A stretch of DNA of 64,000 nt. Origin: JANXQG01 sp963775975. GTDB lineage: Bacteria > Planctomycetota > Planctomycetia > Pirellulales > Thermoguttaceae. The stretch lies in contig CAVZKX010000003.1 of NCBI GenBank assembly GCA_963775975.1, positions 806,001 through 870,000 on the forward strand. The letters run 5' to 3'. The notes under the pieces are model-generated. The model searched no databases. It was not told the DNA's origin and was given only the letters and a program-made list of their open reading frames with translations. This document shows, in pieces, positions 1 to 7,323 of this stretch; position 1 is the first letter of the stretch, and each line of letters begins with the position of its first letter. The position numbers and the translations under genes were made by a program.

Positions 1-52
1 ACGCGCAAGCGAGGTTTGTGCCGTTGTCCGACCTCGCTTGCGCGTCGGGCTT
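1..52. repeat. CGCAAGCGAGG hairpin repeat, copy 1
   Basis: A perfect 15-bp inverted repeat (ACGCGCAAGCGAGGT at 1-15 and its complement at 31-45) is followed by CGGGCTTT. The same arms recur at 2429-2493 and 28894-28962, so this is one member of a dispersed intergenic hairpin family. It lies just after the 3' end of the minus-strand ExbD gene and could act as a transcript end or mRNA-stabilising hairpin. That role is inferred. The copy is cut by the window edge. Confidence 0.8.
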
Positions 53-73
53 TAATCGCGCAAGTCCCGCTCA

Positions 74-586
74 TTATTCCTCTGCCTTTTCGCCCAGGCA
101 GTCGAAGCTTACTTCGGGCAGCTTGCCTTCCTTCGTGGGAATCTTGGCGCACATATCGACGACCTTCATAACTTCGTCCCACCGCAGCGTGGGCGTGAAT
201 TGCACGACCAACTGTTCGAAACCTTGTTTCTCGATCCAGTCGTGCAGGTCGGTTTCCAGCTCGTGGTAGGGAATCTGCTTCAAGGGTTCGCTGGATATTC
301 CAATGCGAACGTCCGCGACCGAACCGCCGCCGCCGCGATCTTCCAGGTGAACGAGCAACGACTTGACGGGCTTGATATCCTTAGGGTCCCTGCTGATGTC
401 CTGGCCGGCGTCTTGCTTGCCGTTCATCAAGATATTCTGCGCCGGCGGCAGCTTGAGGAAAATCTGCGCCTCGATCGGCGGTGGCTTGAAAGTAAGGACG
501 AAGAAGGCGAGCAACTGGAACGCCATGTCAAGCATGGCGGTCACGTTGAGCGTTACTTCTTCATCGTTCTTTGGTTTTTTTCTCAT
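74..586 (-). CDS. ExbD/TolR-family biopolymer transport protein
   Basis: A 170-aa protein with the ExbD/TolR layout: short charged cytoplasmic N-terminus (MRKKPKNDEE), one membrane segment at about residues 14-34 (NVTAMLDMAFQLLAFFVLTF), then a periplasmic domain. The Asp in TAMLDMAFQ matches the conserved membrane Asp of the family, which takes part in proton-driven energy transfer with an ExbB/TolQ partner. It is the last gene of a minus-strand set ExbB (1368-2093), ExbD (612-1271), ExbD, so these probably form one inner-membrane energy-transducing complex. The start at 586 places the membrane segment correctly. The substrate or TonB-like partner is unknown; a TolR-like role is equally possible. 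Confidence 0.88.
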   Translation of the reverse strand: MRKKPKNDEEVTLNVTAMLDMAFQLLAFFVLTFKPPPIEAQIFLKLPPAQNILMNGKQDAGQDISRDPKDIKPVKSLLVHLEDRGGGGSVADVRIGISSEPLKQIPYHELETDLHDWIEKQGFEQLVVQFTPTLRWDEVMKVVDMCAKIPTKEGKLPEVSFDCLGEKAEE

Positions 587-611
587 GCATCAAATCCCGC
601 CATTGCTCCGC

Positions 612-1271
612 CTACTCTTTTTTCCGCGGAGGTTCCACGTTGCCTGTCTTCAGTGCGAATTTCCGATATCCTTGCTTTTGACATTCGCTAACGACGTAAA
701 AAACGGCGCCGCTGGGACAGCTCGCGTCCGCGCGAATGGCGACAATGTCCGGAAGTTCCTTGCCGTCCTTGAGGATTTCATCGACCGTTAACGGCGGCTT
801 GGCGGCCATGCGGCTTAACTCGCGCTCTTGCTCCAAGTATTCCTTAATGCTCGGATGCTCGTTGTCCTGCCGCTGTTTGGTAAACAGATGCCCCTGGAGG
901 CTCAGCGCCGTCTTGCCGCCCGAAATCGAGTCTTGCGAGTAAGGCGTCTCGTGGCCGCGCTCGCACCGCAAAACATAGCCGGTTACCCTGGGCGGCACCG
1001 TCGAGTCGTCCGTCAGCCGCGCGAGGGTTGCCAGGGCGTCGCACTTAGGACACTTCGTGGCCGTCTGCACGTTGAGCACCAGAATCTTGATGCCCGGCCC
1101 ATCGGGCAGCGGCCGGGCCGATCCGAGCACGGGCAACTTCAGCGATAGGTCGAGCTCGGCCGCCTTGAAGTTGATCACCAGCATGAAAAAGGTGATCAAC
1201 TGGAACACCATGTCCAGGATCGGCGTCAAATTGGGATCGAGCTTGTCACCGCCCGCAACCGAACCAGACAT
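612..1271 (-). CDS. ExbD/TolR-family protein with a Cys-rich insertion
   Basis: A 219-aa ExbD/TolR homologue. The family membrane segment with its Asp is at residues about 12-33 (LTPILDMVFQLITFF). After the periplasmic strand VLNVQ there is an insertion carrying CPKC and, about 30 residues on, CERGH, which resembles a zinc ribbon or rubredoxin-like knuckle. The insertion is unusual because ExbD proteins are typically about 140 aa. The domain resumes with LTVDEIL and IVAIRADASCPSG, the normal C-terminal part. It is separated from the downstream ExbD gene by 25 bp and from the upstream ExbB gene by a 72-bp hairpin repeat. Metal binding by the insertion is inference. Confidence 0.85.
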   Translation of the reverse strand: MSGSVAGGDKLDPNLTPILDMVFQLITFFMLVINFKAAELDLSLKLPVLGSARPLPDGPGIKILVLNVQTATKCPKCDALATLARLTDDSTVPPRVTGYVLRCERGHETPYSQDSISGGKTALSLQGHLFTKQRQDNEHPSIKEYLEQERELSRMAAKPPLTVDEILKDGKELPDIVAIRADASCPSGAVFYVVSECQKQGYRKFALKTGNVEPPRKKE

Positions 1272-1293
1272 TGTCGCGAGTCCTCAACTAACA

Positions 1294-1365
1294 GTACGTC
1301 AGGCTTTCTAGCCTGACTATTGCATGGTTTATGCTTCTTCTGTCAGGCTGGAAAGCCTGACGTAC
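1294..1365. repeat. GTACGTCAGGC inverted repeat, copy 1
   Basis: Two outward arms, at 1294-1317 and 1342-1365, are near-perfect reverse complements; each begins or ends with GTACGTCAGGCTTTC and contains its own small AGGCT/AGCCT hairpin. The element fills most of the gap between the ExbB and ExbD genes, so it would be transcribed as a hairpin between two cistrons. A second copy sits inside the coding sequence of rluB at 48444-48531. Confidence 0.85.
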
Positions 1366-1367
1366 AA

Positions 1368-2093
1368 CTAGACCTTTGCCCGCGCGGCGGCAGCGGGCGC
1401 GCCGGGCTTGGCCCGCGCGGCCTGGGCGAAGTGCCGCAGGAACTCGTCGGAGCGGGTCATCGTCGTCACGACAATGTTCAAAATGCGGTTACGGAAGAAT
1501 GTGAACGCAAAAATCGCGGGCAGCGAAAGGCCCACGCCCTCGAACGTCAGCAAGAGCGATTCGGAAATGTGCCCGGCAACTTCGTTGGACTTGATCTGCT
1601 GCCCGCCGCTGGAGCGAGCGATATCGCTGAACGCTTTCATCATGCCCAAGAGCGTGCCGAGTAGCCCGATCATTGGACCGACGGTTCCCAGCACGGCCAT
1701 GATGCTGATCTTGCGTTCCATATCGGTCTGGATCAGTTCGCCGACGCGCTCCATCGCCTCGCGGGCTTCGCTCAGGCCATTGGGCAGTTCGGTGATGCCG
1801 GTGACCAGCACCCGGCTGAAGAACGAGTCATCTTCTTTGACCACGTTAAAAATGCCCTTGAAGTCGCGCTGCTCAAGCAGGGCCTCGCATTGGGCGATGA
1901 CTTCCGGCGGAATGGCCGTGTCGACGCGCAGCTCGACGAACATCCGCGCCACGGTGGCGATGAAGTAGATCGACAGTAGGAGGATGAACAAGCCGATCCA
2001 GCCCGACGTGAGGACGACCCAGATAAAAAGGTTCTGCGGCGGGGCGGCCTTCTCGGGTTCGGCGGGCGCTGCGCCATCGCCATCGAGGCCCAA
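1368..2093 (-). CDS. MotA/TolQ/ExbB proton channel family protein (5' end disrupted)
   Basis: The body is a clear ExbB/TolQ protein: membrane segments at about residues 23-48 (VVLTSGWIGLFILLLSIYF), then VLGTVGPMIGLLGTLLGMM and a third hydrophobic segment, with the conserved Gly/Pro-rich channel motif. It should form the proton channel with the two downstream ExbD proteins. The only in-frame start, at 2093, is a TTG with no ribosome site. Upstream, a good GGGAG site precedes an ATG at 2172, and a signal-peptide-like stretch (FLTILLMVVLVAS) is readable in a third frame at 2134-2096. Planctomycete ExbB proteins commonly carry a signal peptide. I infer two single-base losses between 2095 and 2170 and that the true start is 2172. 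Confidence 0.85.
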   Translation of the reverse strand: MGLDGDGAAPAEPEKAAPPQNLFIWVVLTSGWIGLFILLLSIYFIATVARMFVELRVDTAIPPEVIAQCEALLEQRDFKGIFNVVKEDDSFFSRVLVTGITELPNGLSEAREAMERVGELIQTDMERKISIMAVLGTVGPMIGLLGTLLGMMKAFSDIARSSGGQQIKSNEVAGHISESLLLTFEGVGLSLPAIFAFTFFRNRILNIVVTTMTRSDEFLRHFAQAARAKPGAPAAAARAKV

Positions 2094-2428
2094 CTGGCCA
2101 CGAGGACGACCATCAGCAGAATAGTCAGAAACCTTCCCAAGCGACCACGCGCCAGCGCCCCACGAAATGCATTACGACTCTCCCTTACGATAGTTTTGCG
2201 AGTAGTAGCCGGCGCGAGGGCGGTCCGGCCAGAATAGGCCCGTTGTTGTGATGAGCGGGCGACCCAGTGCTGGCGCGCTGCTCGCAGTCTGAGACAGGAT
2301 TGCGGCTGGCAGGTTGCTCCTGCACGACGGAATTAGAACTCAAGCCCAATCTACTCATCATCCTTCACACTGGTGGGAATGTCAAGCGGTTGATCGTGGA
2401 GAGCCAACTACATTAAAACTGTAAGCAA

Positions 2429-2493
2429 TCGAAGCCCGACGCGCAAGCGAGGCCGGCGACGTATGCTAGCCTCGCTTGCCCGTCGGGCTTCGA
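2429..2493. repeat. CGCAAGCGAGG hairpin repeat, copy 2
   Basis: A 25-bp arm starting TCGAAGCCCGACGCGCAAGC at 2429 pairs with its complement ending at 2493 (one mismatch, G to C), with a 15-base loop. It belongs to the family seen at 1-52 and 28894-28962. The rest of the 2173-2631 gap, between the divergent end of the HhH gene and the ExbB start region, contains no convincing gene; it should hold the ExbB promoter. Confidence 0.85.
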
Positions 2494-2631
2494 TGTCGCG
2501 AACTGGCCTCACCGTTTTACTGTAGACGGTCGCATACTACGTCTCGGCCCGCCCCGTATTGCTTCGCGGCCGACCATGTGGATTATTCCCCTACCACGTT
2601 TTTCGCCAAGAAATCCCCCAGGTAGAGGAAG

Positions 2632-3036
2632 CTATTTGGCCGCCACGGCTTGTCGGCCTGGGACCGATCGCAAATAGGGCCGAATGCTTTCTAAGGTGCG
2701 AACGCCGATGCCGCGGACGCGCCGCAGATCGTCGTTATCTCGGAACGGACCATCCGTTTCGCGCGACTCGACGATCCGCTCGGCAAGCTTGCGGCCCACG
2801 CCCGGCAAGGTGGCAAGTTCGGGCCACTGGGCGTTGTTGATATCGACCTGGAATTGTGCGGTCTGCGGCTGGGGCCTTTCGATCTCGACGGTTCTGCCGG
2901 ATGCGCCGCCGCGGTAGACCCAGTAGCCGATCATGGAAACAAGCCCGGCCGCTACCAGGATCGCGACGGTTGATTGCTCTGCGCGGCGAAGCAGCCAATG
3001 CGGAAACGTGCGCGGCGATGCGGGCGGACGTGGCAT
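2632..3036 (-). CDS. ComEA-like helix-hairpin-helix protein
   Basis: A 134-aa membrane-anchored protein: a basic N-terminus, one membrane segment at about residues 23-42 (TVAILVAAGLVSMIGYWVY), a short linker, then a C-terminal tandem helix-hairpin-helix domain. The HhH motifs are readable as LATLPGVGRKLAERIVESR and LRRVRGIGVRTLESIRPYL, preceded by the typical VDINNAQWPEL. The domain binds DNA non-specifically in ComEA-type DNA-uptake receptors and related proteins. A PilT-like ATPase is encoded nearby (5775-6869), which would suit a DNA-uptake role, but no other competence gene is in view. The start at 3036 places the charged tail before the anchor. Confidence 0.82.
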   Translation of the reverse strand: MPRPPASPRTFPHWLLRRAEQSTVAILVAAGLVSMIGYWVYRGGASGRTVEIERPQPQTAQFQVDINNAQWPELATLPGVGRKLAERIVESRETDGPFRDNDDLRRVRGIGVRTLESIRPYLRSVPGRQAVAAK

Positions 3037-3178
3037 TGCGGAACACTTGTTCGAGGCCGCAGGATAGTTGGCGCGGGGTCTTTTCGGCGTCGCGCGGCCC
3101 TATTATACTGCCAACGGACGACGGTTTCCAAGTTACTCTCATTCTCAATGTATTGCCCGCATTGAAAGGTCGCAAGGC

Positions 3179-3667
3179 ATGGCGGTCTGGTACTTTGCCT
3201 ACGGTTCCAACCTCGATTACGTGCAATTGCGGTCGCGTTGCCCTTCGGCACAATATGTCTGCCGTGCGGCGCTGCACGACCACGTGCTCGCGTTCACGCG
3301 GCCCTCAATCGCGCGGAATTGCGGCGTGGCCGACGTGGTGCAAAGGAAAGGGAGCGTCGTTTGGGGCGTGATCTACCTGCTGGAAGACCGCGACCTTTCG
3401 GCGCTTGACGCGGCCGAAGGCTATCAGCCCGACCGCGAGGAGGCTCGCAATGCGTACATCCGCCACAACAGCTACCGCGTGGCGGCCGAGAACGATTCGA
3501 AGCAGACGATGAAGGTTGCCATTTACATTGCCGTGAAGGTCCCCGGGCCGCCGCGGCCGAGCGAGGCTTATATGCGGCAGATTATCGACGGGGCCAAGTT
3601 CTGGAAGCTGCCGCTAACGTACGTCGAAGAATTGCAGCGGATACCGACGCTAGAGGAGGACCGTTGA
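3179..3667 (+). CDS. Gamma-glutamylcyclotransferase-like (AIG2/GGCT fold) protein
   Basis: A 162-aa cytoplasmic protein. The opening WYFAYGSNLD is the signature substrate-binding YGSN motif of the GGCT/AIG2 fold, and VIYLLEDRDLSALDAAEGY contains the catalytic-region Glu expected in this family (E of AAEGY). These enzymes cyclise gamma-glutamyl amines or peptides to 5-oxoproline; the substrate here cannot be named. The ATG at 3179 was chosen because the upstream in-frame extension (37 residues from 3068) does not resemble the family and the motif normally sits within the first ten residues. Single gene, not obviously in an operon. Confidence 0.85.
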   Translation: MAVWYFAYGSNLDYVQLRSRCPSAQYVCRAALHDHVLAFTRPSIARNCGVADVVQRKGSVVWGVIYLLEDRDLSALDAAEGYQPDREEARNAYIRHNSYRVAAENDSKQTMKVAIYIAVKVPGPPRPSEAYMRQIIDGAKFWKLPLTYVEELQRIPTLEEDR

Positions 3668-3725
3668 ACGCTTACGGGGGAGTAGAGTAGAATGAATGGC
3701 GGACTCAGCTTGCGGGAGAATCACA

Positions 3726-3935
3726 ATGGTAGAGACTGAATTACAGTATGTATCCGATGCCGATGGAAACGCGGTCGCGGTGATTGTGCCGATTGACGTT
3801 TGGCGTGAAATCGAGTCGGAAAAGGAAACCGCCTACTTGCTGAAAAGTGACGCGATGAGGCGGCGATTGACCGAAGCACTGCAGCGCCAAGAGGATTATT
3901 CATTGGAGGAAGTCCGTGCGCGAACTGGTCTTTGA
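3726..3935 (+). CDS. YefM/Phd-type antitoxin
   Basis: A 69-aa protein ahead of, and overlapping by 20 bp, a YoeB-type toxin. It has the Phd/YefM features: an N-terminal region reading YVSDADGNAVAVIVPIDVW, then an acidic helical C-terminus (SEKETAYLLKSDAMRRRLTEAL) like the antitoxin tail YLLxS..N..RLL that wraps the toxin. It should neutralise the toxin and repress its own promoter. The ATG at 3726 follows GGGAGAATCAC, a reasonable ribosome site; an upstream in-frame start at 3696 would add ten unlike residues. Confidence 0.82.
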   Translation: MVETELQYVSDADGNAVAVIVPIDVWREIESEKETAYLLKSDAMRRRLTEALQRQEDYSLEEVRARTGL

Positions 3936-4173
3936 GTTGGTCGCTCTTGAGGATTTGCACTGGTGGGTCCAGCAGGAGCGCCGAAAGGCAGTTCGCATTC
4001 TCGAATTGGTGCAAGACATTCAGCGCGATCCATTCACTGGCAAAGGCAAACCCGAACCGCTAAAACACGACCTGACAGGCTGCCGGTCGCGGCGGATTGA
4101 TCAAGAGCATCGCCTCGTTTACCAGGTTCTGGAAACGAAAATCAGAATTCTTGCATGCAAATACCACTACTGA
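3916..4173 (+). CDS. yoeB: YoeB-type mRNA interferase toxin
   Basis: An 85-aa protein, the exact size of Escherichia coli YoeB, and with its conserved blocks: DPFTGKGKPEPLKHDLTG, SRRIDQEHRLVYQV and the terminal CKYHY. The Glu in the IDQEHRLVY block, the Arg residues of that block and the penultimate His match the catalytic set of YoeB, a ribosome-dependent endoribonuclease. The GTG start at 3916 lies inside the antitoxin gene (20-bp overlap), consistent with translational coupling and antitoxin excess. All key residues are present, so the toxin is probably functional. Confidence 0.92.
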   Translation: MRELVFELVALEDLHWWVQQERRKAVRILELVQDIQRDPFTGKGKPEPLKHDLTGCRSRRIDQEHRLVYQVLETKIRILACKYHY

Positions 4174-4186
4174 TCCAATTCCGAGC

Positions 4187-5094
4187 ATGAGGGACTTCCA
4201 TCAAGCAGTCTGGAACGACGCCCTCTTGCAAGACTGGCTTCGCCTTCTCGATCTGGCCATCCGTGAAGACCTTGGCACCACGGGCGATTGTACGACGAAC
4301 GCTCTGGTGCCGGCAGAAGCGCTCGGCTGCGCGGCGATTGTTGCCCGATCCACCGGCGTCCTTGCAGGTGAACCGGCCATTGCGGTTACGATTGCTCGCT
4401 TCAATCCGGATTTGAAATGGTTGGCGGCCGCACACGACGGCGAGACGGTTGCAGTAGGACAGTCGATTGGGACTCTTAAAGGTCCGGCCGCTGCGATGCT
4501 TGCTGCGGAACGCCCATTGCTGAATCTGCTCGGCCGCCTTTCGGGCATCGCGTCGCTTACTCGCCGCTACGTCGATCTGATCGCCGGAACACGGGCGAAC
4601 ATCTACGACACGCGAAAAACAACGCCCGGCTGGCGGTCGCTGGAAAAGTACGCCGTTCGCTGCGGCGGCGGCCGGAACCATCGCGCCGGGCTGTTCGAAG
4701 CGGTGCTGATCAAGGACAACCATTTGGCTTTTGGAGCAACCAGCGGTTGCTCGCCGGCCGAGGCGGTGCGCAAGGCGCGGAAATACTCGCGGAGCGCTTC
4801 GGCGATGCGGGGCGGGAAATGATCGTGGAAGTCGAAGTCGATTCGCTCCAGCAGCTTGATGATGTGCTTCCGGTTGGCCCCGACATTGTGATGTTGGACA
4901 ATATGAGTCTAGAAATGCTCCGCGAAGCAGTCGCCCGCCGCAATGCGCATGCTCCGGAAGTCGAACTGGAAGCCTCCGGCGGCATCGATCTGAGGACAGT
5001 CCGCAGTGTCGCGGAAACGGGCGTCGAGCGGATCAGCGTCGGCGCGCTGACCCATTCCGCGATCGCGCTGGATTTTGGGCTGGACTGGCGGTGA
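4187..5094 (+). CDS. nadC: Nicotinate-nucleotide pyrophosphorylase (carboxylating), frameshifted
   Basis: Quinolinate phosphoribosyltransferase of NAD synthesis: quinolinate plus PRPP gives nicotinate mononucleotide and CO2. The motif DTRKTTPGWRSLEKYAV, then GGGRNHRAGL and LIKDNH, is diagnostic. The frame breaks near 4781: reading AEAVRKAR in one frame must continue as EILAERFGDAG in the next, which a single missing G (GG for GGG at 4780-4782) would restore. The second part holds the normal C-terminus (VMLDNM, LEASGGI, ISVGALTHSA). Restored length is about 303 aa, normal for the family. Start ATG 4187; it follows the yoeB stop by 13 bp. The frameshift is likely a sequence error since both halves are intact. 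Confidence 0.92.
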
Positions 5095-5241
5095 CGGCGC
5101 TCTATCTGAGGTTTCAGATTTGAGATTCCGAATGTGTGCTTGATTATTCTCGCGATTCCAGATTTTCCATCGGAATCTGTTTACGAATTGAAACGTGCGT
5201 CGTCCATTTGCAACCTCTTTCGTACCGCGGCCTTTCCTTAT

Positions 5242-5269
5242 TTGACAGCTTTCGGGCTGAACCTATAGT
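5242..5269 (+). promoter_or_regulatory. Sigma-70 type promoter for candidate sRNA
   Basis: TTGACA at 5242-5247 and TATAGT at 5264-5269 are separated by 16 bp, the same spacer seen in all four rRNA promoters of this window. The nearest downstream gene is over 300 bp away, but a strong terminator lies only 40-90 bp downstream. Confidence 0.65.
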
Positions 5270-5275
5270 TGCCTG

Positions 5276-5360
5276 ACAACGGCGTCTTGGGGAGAGACGC
5301 CGACGTTTGGACGCAGCGGGGAAGCTGGGAGCTCGAGGGGACCCCGCTGCGTCCTTTTTT
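5276..5360 (+). ncRNA. Candidate small RNA of about 85 nt
   Basis: Between nadC and the next CDS, a near-consensus promoter (5242-5269) is followed by two consecutive hairpins: GGCGTC...GACGCC at 5281-5301 and a 13-bp perfect stem at 5309-5354 ending in six T. Start near 5276 is inferred from the promoter. No ORF with a start codon fits inside. I recognise no Rfam family (it lacks SRP RNA, tmRNA and 6S signatures). It could instead be an attenuated leader of the genes at 5587 and 5775. Confidence 0.5.
5309..5360 (+). terminator. Rho-independent terminator
   Basis: The stem GGACGCAGCGGGG (5309-5321) pairs perfectly with CCCCGCTGCGTCC (5342-5354) and is followed at once by TTTTTTCTT. The 20-base loop contains a small AGCT-GGG-AGCT hairpin. 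It ends either the candidate small RNA or readthrough from nadC. Confidence 0.8.
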
Positions 5361-5586
5361 CTTGCCTTACAGCCGCGGCGGATCGTTGTATCCCCCAGAC
5401 TGGTTTTCCTGGACGGCATAATCGGTAGTTCTTATCGCTGCCGAGCGTGAGTTGAAGGGGGCGCGTTAGTTTTCTCAACGCCCTGGATTTGCCCGGCCGA
5501 TTGTCGTGCAAGGTCTCGAACGCTTTTTGCGAGCCTGTTTCCTTGCCCGACGTGAGCAAGACCGGCATCAACAGATCGACATCAAA

Positions 5587-5739
5587 ATGGAAAATAACAC
5601 GGCGGAACTGACGCAATTGATGGAGCTCGATGAGCGGCACGACGAATTGCTGCGGCAAATCGATGAGTTGGATAAGCAAGTTGCGGCGGTACTAGCCCAA
5701 TGGACGGCGGAGCGCGCGGCACAACAAAAGGCCGCCTGA
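5587..5739 (+). CDS. Small coiled-coil protein of unknown function
   Basis: A 50-aa protein, MENNTAELTQL followed by heptad-like repeats (LDERHDELLRQIDELDKQVAAVL), predicted to be one helix or coiled coil. It ends 35 bp before the PilT-like gene and is probably cotranscribed with it. Start ATG 5587 is chosen over an upstream GTG at 5506 because the added residues are unlike a coiled coil. No family recognised. Confidence 0.55.
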   Translation: MENNTAELTQLMELDERHDELLRQIDELDKQVAAVLAQWTAERAAQQKAA

Positions 5740-5774
5740 ACATCGCCCCTAATGCCGCGATCCGAGGCACCCGG

Positions 5775-6869
5775 ATGACGACCGCAAATCTTGCCGACGA
5801 AGTGTGCCCGGCCGAAATCCGCGCGTGGCTCGCGACGGCCGTGGAGGCGGGGGCTTCCGATCTTCACATCGTGCCGGGCTACCCGCCGACCCTGCGGGTC
5901 CATGGCCGCTTGCGGCAATTGGATTCGAGCGCGAGTACTCCCGACGCCATTCGTGGATTGCTCTCGCCGCTCTGTCCGGCCTATGCAATGGGGCGATTTC
6001 GTGCCGCACGTAATGTCGATTTCTCGCTTGAACTAACCGTCGGCGGCCGGCCGGAGCGATTTCGCGTCAACTATTTTCTCAGCAACGAGCAAATGGGCGC
6101 CTGCTTTCGCGTCATCCCATCTGCCATCCCGGACTTCCATTGGGCGAGCTTCCCCGAGGACCTTGCACAGCGGCTGGCTCACTTCCGCAACGGGCTGGTG
6201 TTGATCTGCGGCGTCGTCGGGTCGGGAAAATCGACGACCTTGGCGATGCTAATGAATCTCTTGAATCAGGAAGGCGGTTACCGCATTGTCACGGTCGAAG
6301 AGCCGGTCGAGTATCTGCTCCCCAAAACGCCCGTATCGGTGGTCACGCAGCGCGAAGTCGGCCGCGACGTTCACACGTTTGCCGACGGCCTGAAATATGC
6401 CTTGCGGCAAGATCCCGACGTGATTCTGGCCGGCGAGATTCGCGACCGCGAGACGGCCCAGATGGCCCTTAGCGCGGCGGAGACGGGTCATCTCGTCGTC
6501 TCGACCCTGCACACGCGCGACGCCAAGGGGGCCATTTCGCGGTACGCCGACCTCTTCCCGCAAGCGGTGCAGCAGGAAGTCCGTTCGCAGTTGGCGATGA
6601 GCTTGCGCACCGTGGTCAGTCAACATCTGCTGCCGAGCGCGCGGGAGGACGAGAAGCGGGTTTTGGGGCTGGAAATCATGTTCAACAATTCGGCGATCTC
6701 GGCGGCGATTCGTTTCAACAAGATCGAGTCGATCGACACGGTCATTCTGACCAGCCGCGCCGACGGCATGCGCACGCTCGACGAGTCGATCAAGCAGTTG
6801 CTGAGAGAAGGCCGCATTTCGCGGAAGACGGCCGAGCGGTTTGTAAGCCCAGGCACCACGCTTGCCTAG
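5775..6869 (+). CDS. PilT/GspE-family twitching-type ATPase
   Basis: A 364-aa secretion ATPase of the PilT branch. N-terminal PAS-like domain (GASDLHIVPGYPPTLRV at 26-42), then the RecA-like core: Walker A GVVGSGKST (146-154, Lys152), Asp box EEPVEY (175-180), Walker B around 214-223 (DPDVILAGEIRD) and His box TGHLVVSTLHT (237-247). PilT powers retraction of type IV pili, used for twitching and DNA uptake. No pilin or PilB gene lies nearby, so it may serve as an accessory retraction ATPase. ATG 5775 was preferred over 5700 because GAGG lies 8 bp upstream and the protein then begins like the family. Confidence 0.9.
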   Translation: MTTANLADEVCPAEIRAWLATAVEAGASDLHIVPGYPPTLRVHGRLRQLDSSASTPDAIRGLLSPLCPAYAMGRFRAARNVDFSLELTVGGRPERFRVNYFLSNEQMGACFRVIPSAIPDFHWASFPEDLAQRLAHFRNGLVLICGVVGSGKSTTLAMLMNLLNQEGGYRIVTVEEPVEYLLPKTPVSVVTQREVGRDVHTFADGLKYALRQDPDVILAGEIRDRETAQMALSAAETGHLVVSTLHTRDAKGAISRYADLFPQAVQQEVRSQLAMSLRTVVSQHLLPSAREDEKRVLGLEIMFNNSAISAAIRFNKIESIDTVILTSRADGMRTLDESIKQLLREGRISRKTAERFVSPGTTLA

Positions 6870-6930
6870 CGTAAACCCCCGCGAGCTTGCTTGCGAGTGT
6901 ATCATTTTTGGCCGCCAGCAAGGGTGCCCC

Positions 6931-6958
6931 TTGTTGCCTGCCGCCGTCGCCATATAAT
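6931..6958 (+). promoter_or_regulatory. rRNA promoter P1
   Basis: TTGTTG (6931-6936), 16-bp spacer, TATAAT (6953-6958). First of four promoters with an identical spacer upstream of the 23S gene. Confidence 0.6.
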
Positions 6959-7041
6959 GTATTTTGACGGTCGAAAATGCCACCCCGGACGGGTGGAATT
7001 GCTGCCCGTTTTAACGGGTTTGCAAGAGATTTAGCGACCCT

Positions 7042-7069
7042 TTGACAAGTCTTGGCCGATGGATATAAT
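7042..7069 (+). promoter_or_regulatory. rRNA promoter P2
   Basis: A perfect consensus: TTGACA (7042-7047), 16-bp spacer, TATAAT (7064-7069). It is followed by CCAAGACTTTCCGCTTTT, which resembles the initiation region after P4. Confidence 0.8.
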
Positions 7070-7100
7070 CCAAGACTTTCCGCTTTTAGGCAAAGACCCC

Positions 7101-7128
7101 TTGACGGCTATGCTTGAAGCGATAAGAT
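7101..7128 (+). promoter_or_regulatory. rRNA promoter P3
   Basis: TTGACG (7101-7106), 16-bp spacer, TAAGAT (7123-7128). It lies 59 bp after P2, preceded by the same CCCCTTGACG context seen near P4. Confidence 0.72.
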
Positions 7129-7160
7129 GAAAGGCTCGTCACAAATCGCCCCTGGGCCGC

Positions 7161-7188
7161 TTGACGCTTTTTGAAGAGTTGCTAAGAT
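7161..7188 (+). promoter_or_regulatory. rRNA promoter P4
   Basis: TTGACG (7161-7166), 16-bp spacer, TAAGAT (7183-7188), 60 bp after P3. The downstream ACGAGACTCTTCACTTTT repeats the pattern found after P2, suggesting that the promoter units arose by tandem duplication. Confidence 0.72.
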
Positions 7189-7254
7189 ACGAGACTCTTC
7201 ACTTTTGCGTCCGGTGAAACGGGCAAGCGTGAGTGACGAAGGGTAGGGCGGTTG

Positions 7255-7288
7255 CCCTCACCCTGGCCCTCTCCCAGAGGGCGAGGGG
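7255..7288. repeat. CCCTCTCCC / GGGAGAGGGCCAGGG hairpin repeat
   Basis: The stretch CCCTCACCCTGGCCCTCTCC continues into CAGAGGGCGAGGGG, giving a GC-rich hairpin (CCCTCTccCAGAGGG core). A related copy in the opposite orientation is at 22521-22552. It sits in the rRNA leader between the promoters and boxA. Confidence 0.6.
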
Positions 7289-7310
7289 AATGGTGGCCGC
7301 GAGCCCAGTT

Positions 7311-7323
7311 TGTTCTTTGACAA
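7311..7323 (+). promoter_or_regulatory. boxA-like antitermination site of the rRNA leader
   Basis: TGTTCTTTGACAA at 7311-7323 differs from the E. coli rRNA boxA (TGCTCTTTAACAA) at two positions. In rRNA leaders boxA recruits NusB/S10 to prevent Rho termination. Its position, downstream of all promoters and upstream of 23S, fits. No separate gene is present between 6870 and 7594. Confidence 0.75.
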
